32,837 bases of DNA from Bacillota bacterium (GTDB lineage Bacteria; Bacillota; Clostridia; Christensenellales; Aristaeellaceae): NCBI GenBank assembly GCA_023411375.1, contig JAEYOW010000054.1:1-32837 (forward strand), written 5' to 3'. Shown here piece by piece: positions 1-7,672 of the stretch (positions are counted from its first letter, which is position 1; each line of letters opens with the position of its first letter). Both the position numbers and the translations under genes were made by a program. Under the pieces are notes generated by a model that saw nothing but the letters and a program-made list of their open reading frames with translations, was not told the DNA's origin and did no database searches.

Positions 1-52
1 CCCGGGGGGGGGGGGGGGGGCCAAAACCCACCCGGCCCGCCCCGCCGCTGTA
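1..52. other. Low-complexity contig edge with poly-G run
   Basis: Three C residues are followed by 17 consecutive G residues (4-20) and then a stretch made almost only of C, G and A. A homopolymer G run at the very end of a sequence is typical of dark-cycle artefacts in two-colour sequencing or of a poorly supported contig end. I see no gene or site in it, and I would not trust it as genomic sequence. Confidence 0.7.
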
Positions 53-77
53 AACAAGCAGAAAGTGATTATTGAAC

Positions 78-1064
78 ATGAACAATAAAGAACGACTGAT
101 GGCGGTACTCAACGGTCAAACGCCCGACCGGGTTCCCGTGGGCTTCTGGTTCCATTTCGAGGGCGAGAACGAGCGCGGCGACGCCTGCGTACAGGCGCAC
201 CTTCGCTTTTACCGCGAAACGGATATCGATTTTATGAAAATTATGTCCGACGGGCTTGGGTATCCGCTCAGGGCGCGCATCGATTGTGCGGCGGATTGGA
301 TGAACGTCCGTCCACTTGATCCCGGCGACCCCTTCTTTACGGACACGGTCAAGCGTTGCGTGGATATCAACCGGGCCATCGGGGATGAATGCTATACGTT
401 TTACAACTTTTTTTCGCCCTTTAATATCGTTCGCGCGTGCGACGTGCTGACCGAAAACGCCCTTCAGGGCCGCACGTGGGACGAGACCGTTATGGCGCAT
501 CTTCGCGAAAACCCGGACGCGCTCAGGCACGCGCTGAACGTAATCGCGCAGGACCTGGCCGTGCTGGCCAGGCGCGTGATCAGCGAGGGCGGTTGCCTGG
601 GTATTTACCAGAGCGTTCAGGGCGCTGAAAAGGACCGTATGAGCGCCGGGGAGTATGAAAGCGTCGTCAGGCCGTCGGACATGATCGTCATCAACGCTTT
701 CAACGCCGCAAGCCCGTACAACATTCTGCATATGTGCTCGTGGGCCGGGTACCCCAACCATCTTTCCTACTGGAAGGACTATCCCTGCCGCGTAAAAAAC
801 TGGGGCGTGGGCATTGAGGGGCTTTCCCTTTCCGGGGGCGTGTCCTTCTTTGGAGAGGATACCGTGCTGCTGGGCGGCATGGACAACCGCCGCGACCATC
901 CGCTCTATGCCGGCACCAAGGAACAGGTACAGTCCGCCGTGCGCGCCGTGCTGGATGAGATGGGGGACAGGCCGTTTATTCTCGGAGCGGATTGCACCGT
1001 GCCCAACACCATCGAGCTCGATCATATCCGGTGGGTTATGGAGGCCGTGAAGGAACGGACATGA
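78..1064 (+). CDS. URO-D family protein, corrinoid methyltransferase-like
   Basis: This 328-residue protein belongs to the uroporphyrinogen decarboxylase superfamily (URO-D fold), in the branch with the methylcobamide:CoM methyltransferases (MtaA/MtbA/CmuA) rather than true HemE. It opens with the family pattern NNKERLMAVLNG followed by PDRVPVGFW. It carries a His-x-Cys (H218, C220 in LHMCS) and a late Cys (C306 in GADCTVPN). This matches the HxC...C zinc site that activates a thiol in MtaA-type enzymes, so methyl transfer is more likely than haem synthesis. The start at ATG 78 fits the family N-terminus; a TTG six bases upstream is possible, and neither has a strong ribosome-binding site. 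It precedes two sugar ABC permeases and an aldo/keto reductase on the same strand, suggesting a catabolic role. No corrinoid-binding protein lies nearby. The substrate is unknown, and the upstream part of the operon is lost at the window edge. Confidence 0.82.
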   Translation: MNNKERLMAVLNGQTPDRVPVGFWFHFEGENERGDACVQAHLRFYRETDIDFMKIMSDGLGYPLRARIDCAADWMNVRPLDPGDPFFTDTVKRCVDINRAIGDECYTFYNFFSPFNIVRACDVLTENALQGRTWDETVMAHLRENPDALRHALNVIAQDLAVLARRVISEGGCLGIYQSVQGAEKDRMSAGEYESVVRPSDMIVINAFNAASPYNILHMCSWAGYPNHLSYWKDYPCRVKNWGVGIEGLSLSGGVSFFGEDTVLLGGMDNRRDHPLYAGTKEQVQSAVRAVLDEMGDRPFILGADCTVPNTIELDHIRWVMEAVKERT

Positions 1065-1079
1065 CCGGCGCAGCTATTG

Positions 1080-1113
1080 GTCCCGCGCGCAGGACCTTCC
1101 GGACGCGCGGGAC
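1080..1113 (+). promoter_or_regulatory. Intercistronic GC-rich hairpin
   Basis: A perfect 10-bp inverted repeat (1080-1089 with 1104-1113, GTCCCGCGCG and its complement) with a 14-base loop lies between the URO-D gene and the first permease gene. It ends just before the ribosome-binding site of the permease. It lacks a proper T tract (only TTT), so it is more likely an mRNA-stabilising or partial-termination element than a full terminator. Confidence 0.5.
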
Positions 1114-1131
1114 TTTAGAGGGGGGTTCAGG

Positions 1132-2004
1132 ATGAAAGGCAAGGCGCTCAAGCGCTATGGATTTGCGTATCTCGCCATCAGCCCGTTTTTTCTCCAGTTT
1201 TTGATTTTTCAGTTGATTCCAACGCTCGCCACCTTCTATATCAGTTTTACCAAGTGGAACGGTATGAAAAGCCCCCAGTGGATCGGGCTTCAAAACTACC
1301 GGATGATGCTTACGGACTATCAGTTTCTGGACGTGCTTCGCAATACGGCCCTGTACTGGGTCGTGGGCGTGCTGGGCGTGCTGTTCTTTTCGCTGATGGT
1401 GGCCAGCTTGCTAAACAGCCAGGCGCTCCGGTTCAAGAGCTTTTTCAAAACCGTTACCTTTTTGCCATACGTGTGCGCGTCCATGGCCATGGGCCTGATC
1501 TTTGGCATGCTGTTTGACGAAAACGCCGGCCTGATTAACGCCGTCATTGAGGCGATGGGCGGCAAAGCCATTCCGTGGCTCACCAGCAGCAGATTTGCGC
1601 GCATTCCGGTGCATATCCTGTTTGTCTGGCGCACCATCCCATGGTATACGCTGATCTTTCTTTCCGGGCTGCTCAACATTCCCAATGAATATTACGAGGC
1701 GGCCACGGTGGACGGGGCGTCCGGCGTGCAGAAGTTCTTTAAAATTACGTTGCCACAGCTCAGCAATATCTCCTTCTTCTGCTTTGTGACCATTACCGTG
1801 GACGCGTGGAAAATCTTTAACGAGCCCTATACCCTGGCCGGGCCGGGATCGTCCAATGCGTCTCTGTTTCAGTTGATGTATGAAAACGGCTTTAAGATTT
1901 TCAAAATGGGCTATGCGTCCGCGCTGGGCGTCGTGCTGATAATGATCCTGCTGGTGATTTCGCTGATTCAGTTCAGGGTCAGGCGCGCGCAGGGCGAAGT
2001 TTAG
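1132..2004 (+). CDS. Sugar ABC transporter permease (MalF/UgpA type)
   Basis: This 290-residue inner-membrane permease belongs to the CUT1 carbohydrate ABC transporters. About six hydrophobic segments are visible. The cytoplasmic EAA loop that contacts the ATPase sits near residues 185-210 (YYEAATVDGAS, followed by a KITLPQL end). The first segment region (FLQFLIFQLIPTLATFYISFTKWNG) is also typical of MalF/UgpA/LacF-like subunits. The start is an ATG preceded by a G-rich ribosome-binding site (AGAGGGGGG). The gene pairs with the MalG-type permease 18 bases downstream. No solute-binding protein and no ATPase gene is present in the window. In this family the ATPase is often a shared MsiK/UgpC-type protein encoded elsewhere, and the binding protein may lie upstream of the window. 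The transported sugar cannot be told from the permease alone. Confidence 0.93.
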   Translation: MKGKALKRYGFAYLAISPFFLQFLIFQLIPTLATFYISFTKWNGMKSPQWIGLQNYRMMLTDYQFLDVLRNTALYWVVGVLGVLFFSLMVASLLNSQALRFKSFFKTVTFLPYVCASMAMGLIFGMLFDENAGLINAVIEAMGGKAIPWLTSSRFARIPVHILFVWRTIPWYTLIFLSGLLNIPNEYYEAATVDGASGVQKFFKITLPQLSNISFFCFVTITVDAWKIFNEPYTLAGPGSSNASLFQLMYENGFKIFKMGYASALGVVLIMILLVISLIQFRVRRAQGEV

Positions 2005-2022
2005 CGGAAGGGAGGCATGGGC

Positions 2023-2862
2023 ATGAGCAACAAAACCCGAAAAATCCTGTGGAAGCTGTTTATTTATCTGCTGATGGCCGTCATTGTGGCCGTATGCCTG
2101 TTCCCCGTTCTATGGTCCTGCATTATTTCCATCAAGAGCGTTGGGGAAAAGGTATCCGGCTTTAACGCCCTGAGCGTGGGCACGCCTACCATGGCCAATT
2201 ACGAGCGCCTGTTTGAGCTGCTGCCCATCTGGCAGCATTTGGGCAACAGCGTGTTCACCTCGGTGGTCGGCACGCTGACGACGCTGTTCTTCTGCGCGCT
2301 TGCGGGCTTCGCCTTTGCGAAATTCAAGTTTCCGGGGCGTAACGCGCTGTTTTACTTCGTTGTGGCAACCATGACCATTCCTGCCGAGGTAGGCGCGGTA
2401 CCGCTGTTTTTGATCATGAAGAACATGGAGCTGATCAACAGCCTGTGGTCGCTGATTTTGCCCAGGCTGGCCACGGCGGTCGGGGTGTTTTACCTCAGGC
2501 AGTATATTATGGAGGTGCCGGATGAGATCATTGAGGCGGCCCGCATCGACGGCTGCCGCAACTTCGGCATATTTCTGCGCGTGGTGTGCCCCATTGTGAA
2601 GCCCGCGCTGGCCTCGTGGGCGTCGCTTACGCTGATCGCCCGCTGGAATGATTTCTTCTGGCCGCTTCTGTTCCTTAACAAAACGCCGAAGTTCACGCTG
2701 ATGGTATCCGTGTCGATGCTGCCCTTAAGCGACGGCCTGGCCACGCCCTGGCAGGTAATTCTGGCGGGCACAACGCTGGTGATCGTGCCCAGCATCATCA
2801 TCTACCTGTGCATGCAGACCTTTCAGAAATCCGGCGCGACAGCGGGCGCGGTTAAAGGATAA
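2023..2862 (+). CDS. Sugar ABC transporter permease (MalG/UgpE type)
   Basis: This 279-residue permease is the second CUT1 subunit. It has about six membrane segments and an EAA loop near residues 165-195 (EIIEAARIDGC, then a CPIVKPALA end). It should form a heterodimer with the product of the preceding gene in the cytoplasmic membrane. I chose ATG 2023 rather than ATG 2017. The ribosome-binding site GGGAGG ends at 2015, only one base from the first ATG but seven bases from the second, which is the normal spacing. It is followed after 36 bases by the aldo/keto reductase gene, so all four genes from 78 to 3813 probably form one transcript. Confidence 0.93.
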   Translation: MSNKTRKILWKLFIYLLMAVIVAVCLFPVLWSCIISIKSVGEKVSGFNALSVGTPTMANYERLFELLPIWQHLGNSVFTSVVGTLTTLFFCALAGFAFAKFKFPGRNALFYFVVATMTIPAEVGAVPLFLIMKNMELINSLWSLILPRLATAVGVFYLRQYIMEVPDEIIEAARIDGCRNFGIFLRVVCPIVKPALASWASLTLIARWNDFFWPLLFLNKTPKFTLMVSVSMLPLSDGLATPWQVILAGTTLVIVPSIIIYLCMQTFQKSGATAGAVKG

Positions 2863-2898
2863 TCCGGCGCGGACAAAAAAGATGAGGAGAATAGCGAA

Positions 2899-3813
2899 AT
2901 GAAACGTTACGAACCGGCTTTGGGCTTTTCTATCCCCTGCGCTGCCATGGGCTGCATGCGCATTGCGGATATGGAGCTTGGGGCGTTGGAAGCCCTGATC
3001 GAAACCGCCATCGAGGGCGGCATGAACTTCTTCGACCATGCCGACTTTTACGGCAATCACCTTTCGGAAACCCGCTTTGGCGAGGTGCTTAAGCACAACC
3101 CGTCCCTGCGCGCTAAAATGCTGATACAGAGCAAGTGCGGCATCCGCAACGGGTTTTATGATTCCTCCTACGAGCACATTGTCGCCAGCGCGGAAAACAG
3201 CCTGCGAAAGCTCAACGTGGAGTATCTGGATGCGCTGCTGATCCACCGCCCGGACGCGCTGGTCGAGCCTGAGGAGGTAGCGCGCGCGTTTGGGGATTTG
3301 GAGAAGGCGGGCAAGGTGCGTTACTTTGGCGTAAGCAACCACAACCCAATGCAAATCGAGGTGCTAAAGCAGGCCGTCGGTCAAAAGCTGCTTTTTAACC
3401 AGATGCAGATGAGCCTTGTGCATACGGGCATGCTGGACCAGGGCATCAACGTCAACACGGATTTTCCCGGCGCGGTGGACCGCGACGGCGGCGTTTTGGA
3501 ATATTGCAAGCTACATCAAATGGTGCTGCAGGTATGGTCGCCGTTCCAGCATGGATTTATCGAAGGCGTGTTTCTGGATCATCCGGATTTTCCGGACGTC
3601 AACCGCAAGCTGGACGAGCTGTCGGAAAAATACGGCGTAACCAAGACGGCGATGGCCGTGGCGTGGCTATTGCGCATCCCCATGATGATCCAGGTGATCG
3701 CCGGAACCACCAACCCATCCCGCGTCAAGGAGATCATTTCAGGGGCGGATACCGTGCTTTCGCGGGAGGACTGGTATGCCCTGTACCGCTCGGCGGGGAA
3801 TACGCTGCCGTAA
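2899..3813 (+). CDS. Aldo/keto reductase, YdhF-like
   Basis: This 304-residue NADPH-dependent oxidoreductase has the aldo/keto reductase TIM-barrel fold. The catalytic tetrad is visible as D46 and Y51 (FDHADFYGNH), K79 (IQSKCGI) and H116 (LIHRPD). The C-terminal cofactor-binding region (VIAGTTNPSRVKEI) is intact. The overall pattern resembles E. coli YdhF more than AKR1-type enzymes. The start is supported by GAGGAG at 2883-2888, close to the ATG. It is the last gene of a plus-strand unit with sugar permeases and ends directly in a strong terminator. A role in reducing a sugar-derived aldehyde or ketone is therefore likely but is only inferred from context; these enzymes are promiscuous. Confidence 0.92.
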   Translation: MKRYEPALGFSIPCAAMGCMRIADMELGALEALIETAIEGGMNFFDHADFYGNHLSETRFGEVLKHNPSLRAKMLIQSKCGIRNGFYDSSYEHIVASAENSLRKLNVEYLDALLIHRPDALVEPEEVARAFGDLEKAGKVRYFGVSNHNPMQIEVLKQAVGQKLLFNQMQMSLVHTGMLDQGINVNTDFPGAVDRDGGVLEYCKLHQMVLQVWSPFQHGFIEGVFLDHPDFPDVNRKLDELSEKYGVTKTAMAVAWLLRIPMMIQVIAGTTNPSRVKEIISGADTVLSREDWYALYRSAGNTLP

Positions 3814-3821
3814 GGGCGTGT

Positions 3822-3864
3822 AAAAAGCGTATGAGGGGATTAATATCCGCTCATACGCTTTTTT
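3822..3864 (+). terminator. Rho-independent terminator of the sugar-uptake operon
   Basis: A perfect 14-bp stem (3822-3835 with 3850-3863, AAAAAGCGTATGAG and its complement) closes after a G-G mismatch into a further 4-bp stem (GGAT/ATCC) with a TAAT loop. The 3' arm ends in a T run (3859-3864). It begins eight bases after the stop of the aldo/keto reductase gene. The A run on the 5' arm means it could also work in reverse. Confidence 0.9.
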
Positions 3865-4040
3865 CGATCTTGTTTTTAGGCGGAGTGATTCTCCAACCGG
3901 ATGTGATTTGCTTCGTTGAAGGGAAAAATTTAATTGGCCAGGGAAGAAACGGCTATGCTTAACCACAACGATCAACAAGACGCGCAAAACAACATACTAT
4001 TTCGTTTTGGCATATTCCCATAGCGTCAAACAACCCAAGA
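3865..4040. other. Intergenic stretch without a recognised gene
   Basis: The gap between the convergent aldo/keto reductase and citramalate synthase genes is about 325 bases and is flanked by two oppositely oriented terminators. The central part is visibly more AT-rich than the coding DNA. Open frames there have no ribosome-binding site and no recognisable product. I see no RNA gene or repeat. Confidence 0.6.
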
Positions 4041-4082
4041 ACAAAAAGGAGACGCGCCTTCGCGAACGCGCAAGGTACGTCT
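4041..4082 (-). terminator. Probable terminator of the cimA operon
   Basis: Read on the minus strand, AGACG (4082-4078) pairs with CGTCT (4054-4050). ACCTT/AAGG-type pairs continue the stem past one mismatch, and CCTTTTTGTTCTT follows. It lies about 57 bases past the cimA stop. The stem is imperfect but the T-rich tail is good. Confidence 0.6.
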
Positions 4083-4138
4083 TCTAAAAAATCAACATGG
4101 GATACCGCTTGGCCGATACCAGAAATCAGGATGACCGC

Positions 4139-5701
4139 TCAGCCGACAAACGCGAGGAAATATTCCACCGAATCCTGAAGGGCCGCGAAACAGGCCTGAA
4201 TGATGTTGGAGCTTACGCCCATGGTGGTCCACACATGGCGGCCGTCCGTGCTCTCAATCAGCACGCGGACCACGCTGGCCGTGCCGCCGGAGTCGATCAC
4301 GCGCACCTTGAAGTCGCGAAGCCGCATGCTTTGCACTCTTGGGTAAAATACCAGCAGCGCCTTTCGCAGGGCGAGGTCCAGCGCGTTAACCGGGCCGTCG
4401 CCCTCGGCGGCGTTAATTTCCTCCTTGCCATCCACGCAAATTTTAATATACGCCTGCGCGCTGCGATCGTCGTGCGGGTTGCCGGAGAGCACGTGAAAAT
4501 CCTTGACCTCAAAAAAGGTTTTGCGCAAGCCAAGCGTGTCCAGCGCCATCAGGTCGAAGCTGCCGTCGGCGTTTTCGTAGGCATAGCCGCGCGATTCGCG
4601 ACGCTTCAGGCGGTCGGTCACGCGCTTCACACGCGGGTCGTCACGCTCGATTTCAGGAAGCAGGCGCTTCAGGCGCGCGTATACGCCGGTGCGGCCAACC
4701 TGCTCGCTTAGCAAAAAGCGGCGGCGGTTACCCACCAGCTCCGGCGGGATATGCTCAAAGCTCTCCGCGCTTTTGACAACGCCGTCGATATGCATGCCGC
4801 CCTTGTGCGCGAAAGCGCTATAGCCCACGTAGGGCGCGCGGCGGTTGGGCGTCAGGTTCATGATTTCCAGTACCTCCCGCGCCGTTTCCGTCAGCAGACT
4901 CATGTTTTCTTCCGGGATGACGCTGTGGCCGAGCTTGAGCTGAAGGGTGGGCAGGAGCGTGCTCAGGTTGGTGTTGCCGCACCGCTCGCCCACGCCCGCC
5001 ATGGTGGCCTGCGCCATGGTGGCTCCCGCGCTGACGCATGCGAGGCTGCCGGCCACGGCAAGGCCCAGGTCGTCGTGGCAGTGGATGCCCACGCGCGCGC
5101 CGTGGAAAGCGGCAAGCGCCTCACAGGTCAGGGCCCGCAGGCCGTCGGGTAAAGTGCCGCCCTTGGTATCGCACAAAACCAGCACGTCCGCGCCGCCGCG
5201 CATGGCCGCGCGAAGCGCCTCAAAGGCATAGGCATGGTCGTATGCCGCGCCGTCGAAAAAATGCTCGGCGTCAAACAGCACGCGCCGTCCCTGCGAAGCC
5301 AGATAAGCGACGCTTTTTTCAATCATGCGGAGGTTTTCCTGCGGCGTTACGCGCAGCACGTCCGTAACCTGCCGGATATCCGCCTTGCCAAAAATCGAAA
5401 TCACCGGCTGCCCGGTTTTAAGCAAGGCGGCAAGGCCCGGATCGCCCGCCGGGTCCGCGCCGGCGCGGCAGGTGCTGCCAAACGGCGTAAGCACCGCCGT
5501 TTTTAAAAACGGGGACTTGCGGGCCAGTTCAAAAAAGGCTTCGTCCTTTGGGTTGCCGGATGGGTTGCCTCCCTCGATGAGCGGGACGCCCAACCTGTCA
5601 AGCGCGAGCGCGATTTTACGCTTGTCATCAATGGAGTGCTCCACGCCCTCGCCCTGCGCGCCGTCCCTTAGGGTGGTATCCAAAAGCTCGATGCGGGCCA
5701 T
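4139..5701 (-). CDS. cimA: (R)-citramalate synthase
   Basis: This enzyme condenses pyruvate with acetyl-CoA to give citramalate, the first step of the threonine-independent route to 2-oxobutanoate and isoleucine. The 520-residue length and domain order match the CimA subfamily of the LeuA/homocitrate synthase family. The N-terminal TIM barrel opens with LLDTTLRDGAQGEG, where R12 and D13 are the catalytic and metal-binding pair. The metal site HCHDD lies near residues 207-211, and the GVGERCGNTNL signature follows. The AFAHKGGMH flexible subdomain and a LeuA-type regulatory domain (about 390-515) complete it. LeuA itself has a similar barrel, but the length and the DTTLRDGAQGEG start favour CimA. 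A GGGGAGG ribosome-binding site precedes the ATG. It is the last gene of a unit with a serine hydrolase and a HAD phosphatase that have no obvious link to isoleucine synthesis. Confidence 0.9.
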   Translation of the reverse strand: MARIELLDTTLRDGAQGEGVEHSIDDKRKIALALDRLGVPLIEGGNPSGNPKDEAFFELARKSPFLKTAVLTPFGSTCRAGADPAGDPGLAALLKTGQPVISIFGKADIRQVTDVLRVTPQENLRMIEKSVAYLASQGRRVLFDAEHFFDGAAYDHAYAFEALRAAMRGGADVLVLCDTKGGTLPDGLRALTCEALAAFHGARVGIHCHDDLGLAVAGSLACVSAGATMAQATMAGVGERCGNTNLSTLLPTLQLKLGHSVIPEENMSLLTETAREVLEIMNLTPNRRAPYVGYSAFAHKGGMHIDGVVKSAESFEHIPPELVGNRRRFLLSEQVGRTGVYARLKRLLPEIERDDPRVKRVTDRLKRRESRGYAYENADGSFDLMALDTLGLRKTFFEVKDFHVLSGNPHDDRSAQAYIKICVDGKEEINAAEGDGPVNALDLALRKALLVFYPRVQSMRLRDFKVRVIDSGGTASVVRVLIESTDGRHVWTTMGVSSNIIQACFAALQDSVEYFLAFVG

Positions 5702-5722
5702 GCAAAACCTCCCCTTACACGG

Positions 5723-6781
5723 TTATCGGCAGGCGGCGGCGTACACCACGTTGTGCAAAAGCCGCCGCACACGGTAAATCGCCAGGCTGTCCCGCGAGGG
5801 ACAGATGCGGTTTGTCAGTAAAACCAGGTACAGGCCGGACGCGGGGTCGTAGGTGAGGCTGGTTCCGGTAAAACCCGTATGCCCGACCGTCTCCTTGGGG
5901 AAAAGATCGCCCGTATATCCGTTATCATAGCCCGGCAGGTAAAACGAGAGTCCGCGTCCCTGCGCCATGCCGGGAGTATGGTTTTGCATGGAAAGCCGCA
6001 CCGTCGCCGGGCACAGGTAGCGGGCTCCGTCCGGCAGCACGCCGTCTGCGGCCAGCATTTGCGCAAAAAGCGCCAGGTCGTCCATGGTGGAGAACACGCC
6101 CGCATTACCCGCTACACCGTTTAAAAAACGGGCGTTTTCATCGTGCACCACGCCCTGAAGGCAACGTCCGTCGTCCTGCATTTCAGTAGCCGCGACGTTT
6201 GCGTCCGTGGGCAGGAAGCCGGTCTTTTGCATTTTCAGCGGCCAAAAAACCTCCTGAAGGGCCAGCTCGCTCAGCTCCAGCCCATATAGGCATTCCAGCA
6301 GCTGCCCCAGCAGGATATAGCCCGCGCAGCAGTACATGACCTGCGCGCCGGGCGGGGCGATCAGCGGCGAACCCAGCAGCAGCTCGGTGCTGTGCTCGGG
6401 GGTCTGCGCCATCTTCCACAGGTGCAGACCGGTGGGAAAGCCCGCTGTGTGCGTTAAAATCTGCGCGACGGTAATATCCCGCTTGTCCGCCGGCGCGTCG
6501 ATAAACGTGCCAAGCTTGTCCCACAGGCAAAGCCTGCCGCTTTCCATGGCGCGCAGGCAAAGCATGCCGATCACAAGCGGCTTGGTGATGGAGGCGAGGT
6601 CGTAGCGCGTATGCTCGCTGGTCAGGGGCGCATCGTCCTCCATGGAAAGCCGCCCGTATGCTCGGCGGAAAAGCACGCGCTCACGCCGGCCCACCAGCAG
6701 GCAAGCCGACGTAAACGCGCCCTGCTCGATGGCCTGTGAAACAATGTGATCAGCCTGTGAAAAATTGGGCGCGCCCCGCAT
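5723..6781 (-). CDS. Serine hydrolase of the beta-lactamase/PBP-like family
   Basis: This 352-residue protein has the class C beta-lactamase/esterase fold. The nucleophile motif is S64-I-T-K67, and the third motif is an HTG triad (H301-T-G303 in GHTGFTG). The second motif, usually Tyr-x-Asn, reads Tyr150-Cys-Cys here, so the Asn is missing while the general-base Tyr is kept. There is no signal peptide or membrane segment, so it probably acts in the cytoplasm as an esterase or peptidase, not as a secreted beta-lactamase. I chose ATG 6781 because GGGAGG lies seven bases upstream of it, while the ATG at 6799 is upstream of that site. It sits 21 bases before cimA and 62 bases after the HAD gene on the same strand. 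The substrate is unknown. Confidence 0.88.
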   Translation of the reverse strand: MRGAPNFSQADHIVSQAIEQGAFTSACLLVGRRERVLFRRAYGRLSMEDDAPLTSEHTRYDLASITKPLVIGMLCLRAMESGRLCLWDKLGTFIDAPADKRDITVAQILTHTAGFPTGLHLWKMAQTPEHSTELLLGSPLIAPPGAQVMYCCAGYILLGQLLECLYGLELSELALQEVFWPLKMQKTGFLPTDANVAATEMQDDGRCLQGVVHDENARFLNGVAGNAGVFSTMDDLALFAQMLAADGVLPDGARYLCPATVRLSMQNHTPGMAQGRGLSFYLPGYDNGYTGDLFPKETVGHTGFTGTSLTYDPASGLYLVLLTNRICPSRDSLAIYRVRRLLHNVVYAAACR

Positions 6782-6843
6782 GGGCCGGCCTCCCTTCATT
6801 TGTTTTATTCGTCGGCTTTTTACCCAAAGCCATATGAAAAAGC

Positions 6844-7521
6844 CTAACGGTTCCGTCCCCAGCGCGCTACCGTCACCCCGTCCGCGCCGCGCAGACGGCG
6901 CAAAAGCTTTCGCTTGGGATTGACGGCCACCTTATGCGCGCACAACATCAGCATGGGATGATCGCTGCCGCTGTCGCCATAGGCCCAGGAATCGGCATAA
7001 AGCAGACGGTCGCCCCGCGCCGCCAGGTATTCGGCCAAACGAAGCGGCTTTTGTAATCCACGGCAATTTTCACCGCAAATAAGCCCGGTGTACTTTCCGT
7101 CCGGGTCCACGTCCATTCGCGTGCCGATGATGTCCGCCGCGCCAAGCTGCTCGCGGAGCGGCTCCAGATAGAACGAGGGCGAGGCTGTGATCAACAGCAC
7201 CTCCGCGCCCGCCTCGCGCCTGCGCGCTATCTCGGCTAGCCCATCGGAATAAATCGCGGGCGTGAGCACCTCGCGGCAGAAAGCCTCTGCCAGCGCCCTC
7301 ATTTCCCCGGCGTCGCGTCCCGCGATAAAGCGGATGCCCGCCTGCTTGGCGCGCTCGGCTGTGGTTAAACGGCAATAATACGCGACCGCCATCAGCGCGC
7401 CCCGCACGAGCTCTGCCGCGCCGCAAAGTCCGCGCCTTTTGGCAAAAAGGCAGAAACGGACGATGGAGTCACCCTTGATAAGCGTGCCGTCAAAATCAAA
7501 AAGCGCGTAGCTCTTTTGCAA
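6844..7521 (-). CDS. HAD-IB family phosphatase (SerB-like)
   Basis: This 225-residue HAD-superfamily subfamily IB hydrolase should remove a phosphate through an aspartyl intermediate. Motif I is D9-F-D11-G-T, motif II is the ITAS stretch (111-114), the likely motif III lysine is K159, and motif IV is YGDSGSD (181-187). A helical cap follows motif I. I place the start at TTG 7521: GGGAGG lies eight bases upstream and the DFDGT motif then begins at the usual distance. An ATG at 7584 would add 21 residues unlike the family and would precede this site. Relatives include phosphoserine phosphatase and the HAD halves of HAD-PlsC fusion proteins. The divergent neighbour at 7673 looks acyltransferase-like, so a phospholipid role is possible. 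It leads the unit with the serine hydrolase and cimA. Confidence 0.87.
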   Translation of the reverse strand: MQKSYALFDFDGTLIKGDSIVRFCLFAKRRGLCGAAELVRGALMAVAYYCRLTTAERAKQAGIRFIAGRDAGEMRALAEAFCREVLTPAIYSDGLAEIARRREAGAEVLLITASPSFYLEPLREQLGAADIIGTRMDVDPDGKYTGLICGENCRGLQKPLRLAEYLAARGDRLLYADSWAYGDSGSDHPMLMLCAHKVAVNPKRKLLRRLRGADGVTVARWGRNR

Positions 7522-7574
7522 TAGGGAAGCCTCCCTTTGGAAGATGCATCGGAGACTGAGTCGCCGTATGGATG

Positions 7575-7583
7575 AGTATAGCA
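7575..7583 (-). promoter_or_regulatory. Extended -10 element upstream of the HAD gene
   Basis: On the minus strand the sequence TGCTATACT forms an extended -10 box (TGn plus TATACT) 54 bases before the TTG start of the HAD gene. No good -35 box is visible at 16-18 bases. This is the most likely promoter of the HAD, serine hydrolase and cimA unit. Confidence 0.5.
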
Positions 7584-7611
7584 CGATTCGCGCAAAAACG
7601 CTACACTACGC

Positions 7612-7640
7612 TTGCATTCGACGCTGATCCGTGATATAAA
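7612..7640 (+). promoter_or_regulatory. Promoter of the PlsC-like gene
   Basis: A -35 box TTGCAT (7612-7617) and a -10 box TATAAA (7635-7640) are separated by exactly 17 bases. Transcription would begin near 7647, giving a short leader with GGAGG before ATG 7673. Confidence 0.75.
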
Positions 7641-7672
7641 AAGAAGGTTCACACCAATGAATGGAGGAACCC

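Noticed and set aside
78..1064. True uroporphyrinogen decarboxylase HemE
   Set aside because: The protein carries the HxC...C zinc site of the methyltransferase branch, and no other haem-synthesis gene is near.
6814..6844. Inverted repeat GGCTTTTT/AAAAAGCC after the HAD stop
   Set aside because: The 8-bp stem has a 15-base loop and no T tract after it on the minus strand. It is too weak to call a terminator inside what looks like one operon.
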